From: CAZEQD01 sp964514305
GTDB taxonomy: Bacteria > Acidobacteriota > Aminicenantia > Aminicenantales > Aminicenantaceae
Direction: 5' to 3'
DNA: 61,685 bases
Assembly: GCA_964514305.1 (NCBI GenBank)
Contig: CAZEQD010000007.1
Coordinates: 1 to 61,685 of the forward strand
In this document: positions 33,898 through 43,500 of the stretch, in pieces
How positions within the stretch are numbered: position 1 is the stretch's first letter
How the letters are laid out: each line of letters opens with the position of its first letter
Position numbers and translations under genes: made by a program
The notes under the pieces: generated by a model
Database searches by the model: none
What the model was told of the DNA's origin: nothing
The model's input: the letters and a program-made list of their open reading frames with translations, nothing else

Positions 33898-35451
33898 TTA
33901 ACTCTTTGACTGATGCTTTTTTAAATAAGAACGCCAGCTAATGGCCCATCTTTGAGGATCATCGAGGCTACTCTGGTCAATTTTATGGACCACACTTCGA
34001 TAGGGAGCATTTTTTACCTTTTCTGGGTCTTGATAAGCCTCCTCAACCACCTTTTCCAGGGCGGCCAGATATTCATCAAGCTCATCTTTGGAATAAGACT
34101 CGGTAGGTTCAATAGTGAAAGGTTGGGGTATTATCCAAGGATGGTGGCTTGACCATAAATGAAAACCAAAATCAGCCATCCTACAGGTTACATCCTCTGT
34201 GGTTACTCCTGTTGCTTTGGTTAATTCCTCCCAGCTATATCTAACCTGTTCAATCCTGCGGGCCGTCTGAGGAAAAGAAACACTGGCACCTTTTAATCTT
34301 TTTATTCTGGCTAAAATATAATTATTATTCAAAACAGCTACCCTGGCTACCTCTTTTAGCCCCTCTTCGCCCAGACTCATTACCCAGGCATAAGCTCTGA
34401 GAACAGCTGGAAAAACGCCATAAAAACTTCTGACTTTACCTATGGATTGGGGAAGATCATAGTTCAAAAAGTACCTATGGCCGTCAAAATCAACTACTGG
34501 CACCGGAAGATAAGAAATCAACTCCTTGCTTACACCCAGAGCCCCAGTAGCCGGACCGCCGCAGCCATGGGGTGAAGAGAATGTTTTATGAAGGTTAAAA
34601 AAGCACATATCAAAGCCAGCTTCTTTAGCCCTGGTAATTCCCAAAATACCATTAGCATTGGCCTGATCATAACCGCATAGCCCTCCTGCTTCATGAATGA
34701 TAGAGGTAAAATCTGCAATATAGGGATTGAAAATTCCTGTATCTTCGGGGTTGGTTATCAAAAGACCGGCTGTTCGAGGAGAAACTGCTTGTTTGAGAGC
34801 CTCAATCTCTGGTATCCCCCGCTCGTCAGGATAAATAGTAATTACTTTAAAGCCCTTAACAGCGGCCGCAGCTGCATCTGAGGGATGAGAAAAAATAGTG
34901 GTTATGATTTCATCTCTTTTTTCTCCAGGGTGCTGATGCTGGTGATAAGCCTGCATGATAGAGGCCATAGCCAAAATAGCGGCCGAACCCCCGCCCGGTT
35001 GAAATGAAAACTTACTCAGACCCGAAATTTCTCTTAAAAAAAGATCCAGCTTATACATTATTTCCAGAGCGCCCTGGACAGTGCTTTCATCTTGAGAGGG
35101 GTGGAGTTCAGCAGCCTGGGGAGAAGAAACAAAGACTTCGTTGATTTTGGGGCTGTACTTCATGGTGCAGGTACCCTGGCCAATATCAACATTAAAATCT
35201 GCACCCAAACACTGCTGGGAAAGGCGAAGATAATGCTTGAGAACTCTCATCTGGGATATCTCAGGCAGAGCCGGGGGTTCTTTTCTTATCATCTCTGGAG
35301 GCAAATCTGATAAAGGATCTGGAATCCGGTCTTTGATTTCCTGTTCTATTTCTGGAATTAAGAGCCCTCTTTCCCCTGGCTTGCTTAATTCAAAAATTAT
35401 AGGTTCATCCCATTTGGCTTGATGAAAATTTCTTATTTTAATTTTTCTCAT
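33898..35451 (-). CDS. gcvPB: glycine dehydrogenase (decarboxylating) subunit 2
   Basis: The PLP-binding half of a two-subunit P-protein of the glycine cleavage system, about 517 residues. The cofactor lysine is K289 in FFNLHKTFSSPHGCGGPATG; PGGGSAAILA and GYDQANANGI are also diagnostic. It decarboxylates glycine and passes aminomethyl to the H-protein lipoate. ATG at 35451 has GAGGAGG just before it; a slightly longer in-frame TTG start is less likely. It lies 20-35 bases after gcvPA. No gcvT, gcvH or lpd is in this window. Confidence 0.95.
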   Translation of the reverse strand: MRKIKIRNFHQAKWDEPIIFELSKPGERGLLIPEIEQEIKDRIPDPLSDLPPEMIRKEPPALPEISQMRVLKHYLRLSQQCLGADFNVDIGQGTCTMKYSPKINEVFVSSPQAAELHPSQDESTVQGALEIMYKLDLFLREISGLSKFSFQPGGGSAAILAMASIMQAYHQHQHPGEKRDEIITTIFSHPSDAAAAAVKGFKVITIYPDERGIPEIEALKQAVSPRTAGLLITNPEDTGIFNPYIADFTSIIHEAGGLCGYDQANANGILGITRAKEAGFDMCFFNLHKTFSSPHGCGGPATGALGVSKELISYLPVPVVDFDGHRYFLNYDLPQSIGKVRSFYGVFPAVLRAYAWVMSLGEEGLKEVARVAVLNNNYILARIKRLKGASVSFPQTARRIEQVRYSWEELTKATGVTTEDVTCRMADFGFHLWSSHHPWIIPQPFTIEPTESYSKDELDEYLAALEKVVEEAYQDPEKVKNAPYRSVVHKIDQSSLDDPQRWAISWRSYLKKHQSKS

Positions 35452-35486
35452 CTTTCCTCCTCTCAAAAAGGGGCTGGCCCCTTTAA

Positions 35487-36884
35487 TTATTTAAGGCAAT
35501 CTTTCAAAGATTGAATTAAAAAATCAATATCCTCCTTGGTGTGAATTTCTGTCAGACAATAAAGGGCGCAATTATTCAGCTCCTTAAACTCTGAAGAAAG
35601 GTCCTTTCCTCCAAAAATATTCTTCTCTCTCAAAGCTTTATTAATCTCAGCTACATTCTTGCCCGTTCCTCTAAAGCCGACCACAAATTCTTTAAAATGG
35701 GGCGATTTAAAATAAGGAGCTTCTATACCTTTAATCTCAGACAGCCTGGACATGGCATAACGTGACTTTCGAAGAAGATGAACTCCAAGTTCCTGCATTC
35801 CCTTTGGACCCATCAAAGATAAATAGACTGCAGCTGTTATCCCCCATAAAGCAGCATGGGTTCCAACAAACTCCTTCCCTTCTTCTCTTTCAGCAAAAGA
35901 GGTGCGCTCATAGGCTACATCACCAAAACCATATTCTCCTTCAACGCAGGTTTTCGTTATCCCAAACAAGCGGGAGGGATATTCCATTACATATTTCTCT
36001 TCATCTCGAGTTGCAATAAATCCGCCTAAACCACCTCCATAATGTAGATGAACTCCCAAGGGCTGAATGTCTCCGCAGACAATGTCCGCTCCATATTGAG
36101 AAGGAGGGGTAAGGATGCCCAAAGAAATAGGATCAACCCCGACTACTACCAAAGCCCCGGCACCATGAGCAATTTCAGCTATTTTTTTGCCTTGAGTTTC
36201 AATAAAACCCAGATAAGAGGGATTTTCAAAGTAAACGGCTGCTGTTTGAGAGGAAATTTTTGACTGAAGGTCATCAACATCCATTAATCCGCTCTTTCTC
36301 CAATGTTTTATTTTATTAACAGTTACTAGCGGGCGACAATAATTCTCGATAACTAACATTCTCTCGGATGGGAGAGTGTCCACCACCAGCACTTCTGAGC
36401 GTCTGGTTATCCGGGAAGCCATGCGCAGCGAAGTGCTGGCTGCTTGGCTCCAGTCATAGGTTGGCACGTTGACTACATCCATATCCAGCAGTTCAGCCAT
36501 CAGGCTCTGATATTCAAAAAGGGCTTGGAAGCGGCCGTGGTCTTCATAGGGCTCACCTGCATAAGCTGTTAAGAATTCCGACCGCTGATTAATCTCATCA
36601 CAGATGGCTGGGACATAATGCTGCCAGCAGCTACCTCCTAAAAAATTGATATTTTCCTGACAGCTCTTATTTTTAGCCAGAATGCTTCGGATATGACGCT
36701 CCAGAGCGAGCTCAGACAACAAAGGAGAAGGCAAATTCATTTTTCCCTTATACCTTAAATCTTGAGGTATATCCTCATAAAGCTGGTCAATATCCTTAAG
36801 GCCTATTTCTTTGAGCATGGCAGCTTGGGTTTCAGCTTCAGAATTAGGAATATAGGGATGACTAAATTTCTTCTTATCTTTCAT
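35487..36884 (-). CDS. gcvPA: glycine dehydrogenase (decarboxylating) subunit 1
   Basis: The non-PLP half of the split P-protein, 465 residues: HPYIPNSEAETQAAMLKEIG at the N-terminus, NFLGGSCWQHYVPAICDEI, TAYAGEPYEDHGRFQALFEYQSLMAELLDMDVVNVPTYDW and GVDPISLGILTPP. AAGGAGG precedes the ATG by five bases. It forms a heterotetramer with gcvPB in known systems. The 205-nt leader (36885-37089) shows no glycine riboswitch motif that I can recognise. Confidence 0.95.
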   Translation of the reverse strand: MKDKKKFSHPYIPNSEAETQAAMLKEIGLKDIDQLYEDIPQDLRYKGKMNLPSPLLSELALERHIRSILAKNKSCQENINFLGGSCWQHYVPAICDEINQRSEFLTAYAGEPYEDHGRFQALFEYQSLMAELLDMDVVNVPTYDWSQAASTSLRMASRITRRSEVLVVDTLPSERMLVIENYCRPLVTVNKIKHWRKSGLMDVDDLQSKISSQTAAVYFENPSYLGFIETQGKKIAEIAHGAGALVVVGVDPISLGILTPPSQYGADIVCGDIQPLGVHLHYGGGLGGFIATRDEEKYVMEYPSRLFGITKTCVEGEYGFGDVAYERTSFAEREEGKEFVGTHAALWGITAAVYLSLMGPKGMQELGVHLLRKSRYAMSRLSEIKGIEAPYFKSPHFKEFVVGFRGTGKNVAEINKALREKNIFGGKDLSSEFKELNNCALYCLTEIHTKEDIDFLIQSLKDCLK

Positions 36885-37089
36885 AAAAACCTCCTTTCAG
36901 AAATTGCTAAGTCAATATAAAATTTATTGGTTATCAATAAATAACTGCCTATTCTTAATTTTATGCTTGCCTTTCATCTCAATTAAGATAATAAGATCTT
37001 TAAGCTTATCTCTAGGTTAAAAAAATCTTTAGAATTAATTTCATTTGGTTGAGTATTAAAGATGATAATGTCTTTATTGAGCCTCAAAT

Positions 37090-37878
37090 TCAAGCCAAAC
37101 CTCCTCCGTCTACGACCAGAACAGCTCCGGTTACCCAGGTAGCTAGATCACTGGCTAAATAAAGGACAGCCTTAGCCACATCATCAGGCTTACCTACCCG
37201 CTGCAGCGGACGATCAGCTGCCTTCTTCATGAATTCGTGCTCCTCTTCTCCCAGCTGGCGGGCCTCTTCATGCAAAAGGGGCGTGTCTACATCACCCGGG
37301 CAAACACAGTTTATCCGGATATTATGTCGACCATGATCAATAGCCATGGCTCTGGTTAAATTAACCACCCCGCCTTTGGCCGCACAATAAGCAGCCGCTT
37401 CCGGACCGCCCTTTAAACCCCAGCCAGAGCCAATGTTGATAATAGATCCACTCCCTTGTCGAATCATATAAGGGAGGATAAAATGAGACATTAAATAAAC
37501 TGCTTTCAAATTAACAGCCAAGACTCTATCCCATTCTTCCTCACTCAAATCCACTACATTCTTTCTTTTAATCACCCCAGCATTGTTAACTAAAATATCA
37601 ATCCTCTCCCAATCTTTGTATATCTCCTCGACTGTCTTACGGCAATCGTCTCGGGAGGTGAGGTCGCATTTATAGAATTTGACTTCAGCTTTTCTCTTAG
37701 CCAATTCAATCGCAGCTCTCTGGCCGCCCTTTTGATCGATATCAAGCAGAGCCACCCTGGCTCTTGCTTCAGCTAAGGTGTGAGCTGTGGCCAAGCCAAT
37801 CCCGGAAGCAGCTCCGGTGATTACGGCCACTTTATCTTCTAAAGAAATTAATATTTGTTGGCTTTGATTGATATTCAT
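37090..37878 (-). CDS. short-chain dehydrogenase/reductase
   Basis: A 262-residue classical SDR: cofactor motif TGAASGIG (about 20-27), NNAG in IDILVNNAGVI, catalytic Ser in NIGSGWG, and YCAAK (YxxxK). The C-terminal LYLASDLATWVTGAVLVVDGGG is standard. Asp in ALLDID after beta-2 suggests preference for NAD(H) (inference). The substrate is not deducible; sugar or sugar-alcohol and 3-oxoacyl reduction are both common. GGGAGG stands 10 bases before the ATG. It is about 200 bases upstream of gcvPA on the same strand. Confidence 0.9.
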   Translation of the reverse strand: MNINQSQQILISLEDKVAVITGAASGIGLATAHTLAEARARVALLDIDQKGGQRAAIELAKRKAEVKFYKCDLTSRDDCRKTVEEIYKDWERIDILVNNAGVIKRKNVVDLSEEEWDRVLAVNLKAVYLMSHFILPYMIRQGSGSIINIGSGWGLKGGPEAAAYCAAKGGVVNLTRAMAIDHGRHNIRINCVCPGDVDTPLLHEEARQLGEEEHEFMKKAADRPLQRVGKPDDVAKAVLYLASDLATWVTGAVLVVDGGGLA

Positions 37879-37970
37879 GGCAGCAGCCTCCCTTTATGAA
37901 TCACTCTCCCTAATTCAATAAAACCAATGAATTTGTCATCAAATCTTTGTTATATTATCATTCTAAAAAC

Positions 37971-38152
37971 GGGTGACACAATACCTATTTAATTATTTTT
38001 TGAATTCCTCGCTTTTCCTCTCTTGAGGCGAAATGGATATAATAGCTCTCCTTATCATCTATCCAGCTACCCTTGCTAAGGTGTCCATTTAAGGAACAAC
38101 TCTCAATTTTCTCTATACCAGAGAAAAAAATAGAAAATAAGTATTGTATCCC
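37971..38152. repeat. inverted-repeat element, GGTGACA family, copy A
   Basis: The left end reads GGTGACACAATACCTATTTA; the inverse of the right end reads GGGGATACAATACTTATTTT. The two then continue with a T-rich stretch, giving an imperfect terminal repeat of about 30 bp. The interior (about 120 nt) has no gene. It is related to copy B at 40292-40405. It lies within the 319-nt spacer before the VanZ-like gene; nothing else is seen there. Confidence 0.65.
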
Positions 38153-38197
38153 CAATTATTTTGTTATATTTAAGGCAAAGATTATAAAGGGCTGATT

Positions 38198-39469
38198 TTG
38201 AAAGAATTTCTGCAGACAAGAAAATTTAAATTGTGGGTGGCTTGGCTTTTTGTTTTTCTCTGTGCTCTGGCTATCTTTCTAGTCGTTCCTCTGGCCCGAA
38301 GAATTCAAACTTTTGTCTCTGATCATTGGGGACGAGCTCTATTTGGTTATGCAGTTCTCTTGGCCGTAGGAGTTGCTTTTATTCTTATCTTATATCTCCT
38401 TATTTTTCGCTTTAAAATTCGGTCTCCTTCGAACTTCTTGTGGCTGGCAGCCGTAACTGTTCTCTATGTTTATTTCATTCTTAAGCTATGGTCAGTCCCT
38501 GAAGAAGCAGTCCACTTTTTAGAATACGGACTTCTCGGCTTCTTTCTTTTTCGGGCATTAAAATTTCATTTCCATGAGAAATGTATTTATTTTATTGCTT
38601 TTCTCTCAGGGTCTCTAGTTGGAATTTTTGATGAAATCCTCCAATGGATGGTTCCTCTCAGATATTGGGATATCAGAGATGTAGGTTTAAATGCCCTTTC
38701 CAGTGCTCTTTTTCAGATTGCTCTCTGGAAAGGAATCAAGCCTAAAACAATCTCTCCTAAAATAAGAATCAAATCAATTAAGGTTATTTCCATTCTTTTC
38801 GGCATTAATCTTATTCTCCTTGGTCTGTGCTTATCCAACACTCCCCAAAGAGTAGCTTCTTATAGCAAAATTTGCGCTTCTCTTTCCTTCTTAAAAAAAG
38901 AAGAAGTTATGAATAGATTCCGCCATAAAATCAAAGACTCAGATATCGGCCAATTTTATTCTCTTCTCAAGGTTGAGGAGCTAAGACGGCAAGACAAAGA
39001 GAAGACCATGGTCAATGCCATCATAATTAAAGAATGGAAAGATAAAAAATTCAAAGAATTCCGGCGTCATTATTCCTCTTTAGACCATCCTTTTCTCTAT
39101 GAATTAAGAGCTCATCTGGAACTCAGGAATAGGAGTATGGCCAAAGGTCAGATAGCTACTAGTATAAAAGATAAGAAAAATTATTTTTTGGCTGCTTATA
39201 AAGAAAATCTAATCTTAGAAAAATATTTTGGCCATACCCTAAAAAAAGCTTCTGGCCGCTGGAATAAAAGGCAACTACTCCAGATCAGTTCTTTAATTGA
39301 TAAAAACCAACCCTATTCCAGCCCTATGAGCTTTGGGGCTACTATACCTTTCAGCGAGTTTACCGTCTGGATTACTATAGCTGCCTTTTTAATGATAATT
39401 ATTGCTCTCAACATTTTATTGACTAAACGGGTAAATTTCAATTATAGTTTGCTTAAAAGGAGAAAATAG
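38198..39469 (+). CDS. VanZ-like membrane protein
   Basis: A 423-residue protein with about five N-terminal membrane helices. It carries the VanZ-like signature EAVHFLEYGLLGFFLFRALK...FDEILQWMVPLRYWDIRDVGLNALSSAL (about 105-185), then another helix (about 195-215), a long charged soluble domain (about 225-395) and a final helix (about 387-408). VanZ homologs affect teicoplanin sensitivity in enterococci; function elsewhere is unknown, and the large C-terminal domain is not usual. The start is TTG at 38198 after an AAAGGG site. It is followed 31 bases later by the DUF4412 gene. Confidence 0.8.
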   Translation: MKEFLQTRKFKLWVAWLFVFLCALAIFLVVPLARRIQTFVSDHWGRALFGYAVLLAVGVAFILILYLLIFRFKIRSPSNFLWLAAVTVLYVYFILKLWSVPEEAVHFLEYGLLGFFLFRALKFHFHEKCIYFIAFLSGSLVGIFDEILQWMVPLRYWDIRDVGLNALSSALFQIALWKGIKPKTISPKIRIKSIKVISILFGINLILLGLCLSNTPQRVASYSKICASLSFLKKEEVMNRFRHKIKDSDIGQFYSLLKVEELRRQDKEKTMVNAIIIKEWKDKKFKEFRRHYSSLDHPFLYELRAHLELRNRSMAKGQIATSIKDKKNYFLAAYKENLILEKYFGHTLKKASGRWNKRQLLQISSLIDKNQPYSSPMSFGATIPFSEFTVWITIAAFLMIIIALNILLTKRVNFNYSLLKRRK

Positions 39470-39500
39470 TTTAAATTATAAGCTTAAGGAGGAAAATGAA

Positions 39501-40253
39501 ATGAAGAAAAAAATAGCTCTCTGGAGCTTAATCTCTATTTTTGCCTTAACCTTTTTTATTTTTCCTAAACAAGGAAAAGCTGATTATTTTATTAAAAAAC
39601 TCAGACACACCGACGCTGTAACTATTATGGGCCAGACCCAGCCAGCTAAAGACGAAGAAGGCTCGACCTGGATGGGTAAAGATAGAATGAGACAGGATGA
39701 AGGAACAAACAAATCTACTATAGTTCGCTTTGATCTCCAAAAGATATACATCATAGATCATGTCCAGAAAACATATTCTGAAATAGACCTGCCCATAGAT
39801 TTTGAAAAGATATTACCTGATCAGGCCAAGCAAATGATGCAGATGATGAAGGTAACCCCTAAAGTAACCAAAACTGAAGAAACCCAAAAAATTAAGGACT
39901 GGAATTGTGTCAAGTATTTAGTAGACATAGACATGCAGATGATGGGTATGAACATGCCCATGAAGATGGAAATGTGGGTTTCAAAGGACATAGGCATAGA
40001 CATTAAACTCTATGAAAAATTTACCGGTCAGCTTCTTTCTCTCCAGCCTATGTTTAAAGATTTTACTGAAGAGTTTAAGAAGATGGATGGCTACCCAGTT
40101 CTAACCCTAACTTCGATGGAAATGATGGGCAGTCAAACAAAATCTCGGGAAGAATTAGTATCTGTCGAGAAAAAAGATGCCCCGGCCGGAACTTACGATC
40201 TTCCAGAAGGATACACTAAGACAGAATATAATCCTTTTGAGCAGAAAAGATAA
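39501..40253 (+). CDS. secreted DUF4412-like protein
   Basis: A 250-residue secreted protein with signal peptide MKKKIALWSLISIFALTFFIFPKQGKA. The beta-rich body matches DUF4412: STWMGKDRMRQDEG, IVRFDLQKIYIIDHVQKTYSEIDLP, KDWNCVKYLVDIDM and a C-terminal PAGTYDLPEGYTK. Two methionine-rich runs (MMQMMK, and MQMMGMNMPMKMEM near residue 150) are unusual and could bind copper(I) or lipid (inference). AAGGAGG precedes the ATG. Probably cotranscribed with the VanZ-like gene; both are bracketed by elements A and B. Confidence 0.8.
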   Translation: MKKKIALWSLISIFALTFFIFPKQGKADYFIKKLRHTDAVTIMGQTQPAKDEEGSTWMGKDRMRQDEGTNKSTIVRFDLQKIYIIDHVQKTYSEIDLPIDFEKILPDQAKQMMQMMKVTPKVTKTEETQKIKDWNCVKYLVDIDMQMMGMNMPMKMEMWVSKDIGIDIKLYEKFTGQLLSLQPMFKDFTEEFKKMDGYPVLTLTSMEMMGSQTKSREELVSVEKKDAPAGTYDLPEGYTKTEYNPFEQKR

Positions 40254-40291
40254 TAATCTAAACTCTAATCAAGATAAAATAGGGAATAATT

Positions 40292-40405
40292 GGTGACATA
40301 ATATTTATTAACCTATTTTTTAAACTAATATCTTTTCAATATTCTTCTTATCAAATCATTCTTTTTAGTAAAGATAAAAAAATTAGAAAATAAGTATCAT
40401 GTCCC
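40292..40405. repeat. inverted-repeat element, GGTGACA family, copy B
   Basis: The left end reads GGTGACATAATATTTATTAA; the inverse right end reads GGGACATGATACTTATTTTC, both continuing into T-rich tracts, over about 30 bp with mismatches. The interior is about 50 nt and AT-rich. It abuts the 3' end of tRNA-Thr (9 bases away). Confidence 0.65.
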
Positions 40406-40414
40406 ACATTGGAG

Positions 40415-40486
<72 letters not shown>

Positions 40487-40589
40487 TCTTTGACATTTAA
40501 GTCTATCCGGATAAAATATCTCTTTACAGACATCTAATAATTAATAAAATTAGTGATTACTGTCAAGAAAGAGGCCATGCTATAAAGAT

Positions 40590-43500
40590 ATGATCATCAA
40601 AAAACTGGAACTTCAAGGCTTTAAATCTTTTCCTACTAAAACCAAAATTCTTTTTCATCCTGGCATTACCGCTGTCATCGGCCCCAATGGCACAGGTAAA
40701 AGCAACATTGTCGATGCTCTTCTCTGGGTTTTAGGCGGTAAAAGGTTAAAAACCCTCAGAGGAGAAAGAGGCTCTGATCTCATTTTTAACGGTAATACCA
40801 GCAAACCACCCTTGAGTATGGCTGATGTCAATCTTTATCTAATAGAAGGTGAGGAAGAAGCAATAATCAGTCACCGTCTTTTTCGCTCCGGAGAGAGCGA
40901 ATATCGCCTTAACGGAAAACTGACCAGGCTTAAAGACATTCAGGACTGGCTTTGGAAAAAAGCTATTGGAGAAAAAGACTATTTTGTCATTGAGCAAGGA
41001 AGCATCGGCCTTTTTTTAAACTCTAAGCCTACTGACAAACGCCTCCTGGTGGAAGAAGCTGCGGGAACTGCCTTTTATAAAGATAAAAAAAGGCAAGCAG
41101 AAAATAAACTTCAAAGCTCATCTCAGAACTTAACCCGGCTGGATGACATTATCGCTGAAGTGGCCAAAATTAAAAACTCTCTAAAAAGGCAGGCTGCCGC
41201 GGCTATTCGCTATCGAAAATTAAGAGATGAAATTCGGACTCTAACTTCTCGATATTTCAGAAAAAGAATAGGAGAGCTTGAAAAAAGCCAAAAAGAAGCC
41301 TGTCAAAACTTTGACGAATTTTTGAGGCAAGAAAATGAAATTCTATCTAAAATTAAAAATGATGAAAAAAACCTGGCTGAGGTCAGAAAAGAAGTCTGGA
41401 CTTTAAGTAAAGAAGTCGAAGATAATCAACAAAAAATCCTGGCTTTAAACTCCAACCTCTCTCACTTTGAAGCTAATCAAGACCAGAACAAAAGAAAGAT
41501 TGAATTTCTAACCGAAAAGCAGCAAAAAAACAGCCAAAATATAGCTGAAATCTCTCAAGAATTAGCCCAGATCGAAAGAGAAATTAAAGAAACAACCAAT
41601 CTCTTAATCAGCCTCTCCCAGAATCTTTCTCAAAAAAAGAAAGCTCTAACCTTAACATCTGAAAAAAGCCAAACTCTTATTCAAAAAAAGAAATCAATCC
41701 AGGAAAATGTGGAAAAACTGCGCCAAGAATATTTCCAGGCTCTCTCAGCTTCTACCGAAGCTAAAAATGAAAAAATAACTCTTGATAAAGAACTAGAATT
41801 AATCCGCCGCCAGCAAGAAAGGATAAAATCCCGACTCAAAAAGGAAATTGACCAGCTCCATCAAAAAGAAAATTCAATTAAACAAAAAAATGAAGAGATC
41901 AAGCTTAAAAAGAAGCAGATTAGAGACTGTAAAATAAAGCTGAAAAACTACCAACAGCAACTGGAGAAAATCCTGTCTTCCCTTCAAAGGTTAGAGGCTA
42001 AAATCAAAGATTTTAACCATAAAAAAGATATGCAGAAAAAACGTCTTCTCCTCCTGGAAGAAATCAAAAAAAAAGAACAAGACTGGGAAAAATCGGAGGA
42101 GTTACCTCAATCGCCGGGCATCCTGGCAGAGCTAATCGAGGCTGACCCCAAATACGTACCTCTAGTGGACATCTTCTGGAAAAATGAAGTAAAAGCCAAG
42201 TTAGTTAAAGCCTCCCAATTCCTAAAAATCCTCAATCAAAAAAAACCTAAAGGTCTTTATCTTCTCCTCCATCCTCAAGGAGACTTAGTCTCTTCTGAAA
42301 CCTTCCATGATCCTCGGATAATCGGCTGGTTGAAAGCTCGGGTCCAAACCAGAGCTAAACTTAAAGGCCCACTCGCCCGCCTCCAGGAAGCAGCTATAGT
42401 CAAAGACTTAAGAAAGGCCGTCGAACTCTGGCTTGAATTTCCTTCTTTAAATTATTTGACTCTGGAAGGAGATATTCTCCTCTCTTCAGGTCTTTTAAAG
42501 TCAGGCCACTTAACAAAGGGAATATTATCTCTTCTCCATCAAATTAAAAACATCAAAAAAAGTCTTGCTCTTCTTGAAAAGAAAATAAGCCCCCTTGATT
42601 TAAAAATGAAAGAACTAATTGAACAAAAACAAAAAATAGAAAAATCAAGAGAAAAAGTCACTTCTTTACTGAGCGAACTGGAAAAAACTGCAGAACTTAA
42701 GGATAGCGAGATTATTCAGGAGAAAAAAGCTCAAGAAAAAATAAAAGACGACATTTCTATTTTAAATCAGGAATTAAAGAGAATCATCCAAGATGAAAAG
42801 AGTTTCCAAGAAAAACTTAATTCTTTTTCTATGAAAATGAAAGATATGAGGGAAAGAGAAGACTCTCTGAAACAAAGTCTTGAGTCTGAAGAAGAAAAAT
42901 TCAAAGTACACCAGGCTAAAAATGAGGAACAACAAAAGACTTTTTTTGAATTCAAATCTGAGCTTGAAATCCTTCAAGAGAAAATAAAAAATTTCAAACA
43001 AAAGAGCCAAGGCCTAAAACAGAGAAAAAATATTCTCCAAGATAAGAGCTCTCTTTTAAAACAAGAAATAAAAATAACTGAAGAGCAGAAATCTAACCTT
43101 AAGCAAGAAACTGAGATCCTTATTCATAAAATTGAAGTTATTGAAAAAGACAAAAAATTATTAGAATCTCGCTTAAGCCAAGCTCAAGCCAACCTTAAAA
43201 TAAAACAGCAGGCACAGGGAGAGATAGAAGAAAAATTAGAAACACTTAGACAGAAGCTGGAGGAGATAAAAGAAGAAAGGATCGCCTGGGAAATAAAGAA
43301 AGCAGAAAGAGAAAGAGATCTGATTAATTTAGAAGAAAGCTGTTGGCAGGAGCTTAAAAAGTCACCACAAGAAATAAAAAATGAGATTGCTCAAGAAGAG
43401 GAAGAGCAATCCAGCCTCCTGGAAAAATTAGAAGAGGCTAAAGAAAAAATGCAGAAATTAAAAGCCGTTAACCTCATGGCCGAAGAAGAATATTTAACTC

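Noticed and set aside
36885..37089. Glycine riboswitch before gcvPA
   Set aside because: The minus-strand leader lacks the conserved glycine aptamer segments and is mostly AT-rich without tandem stems.
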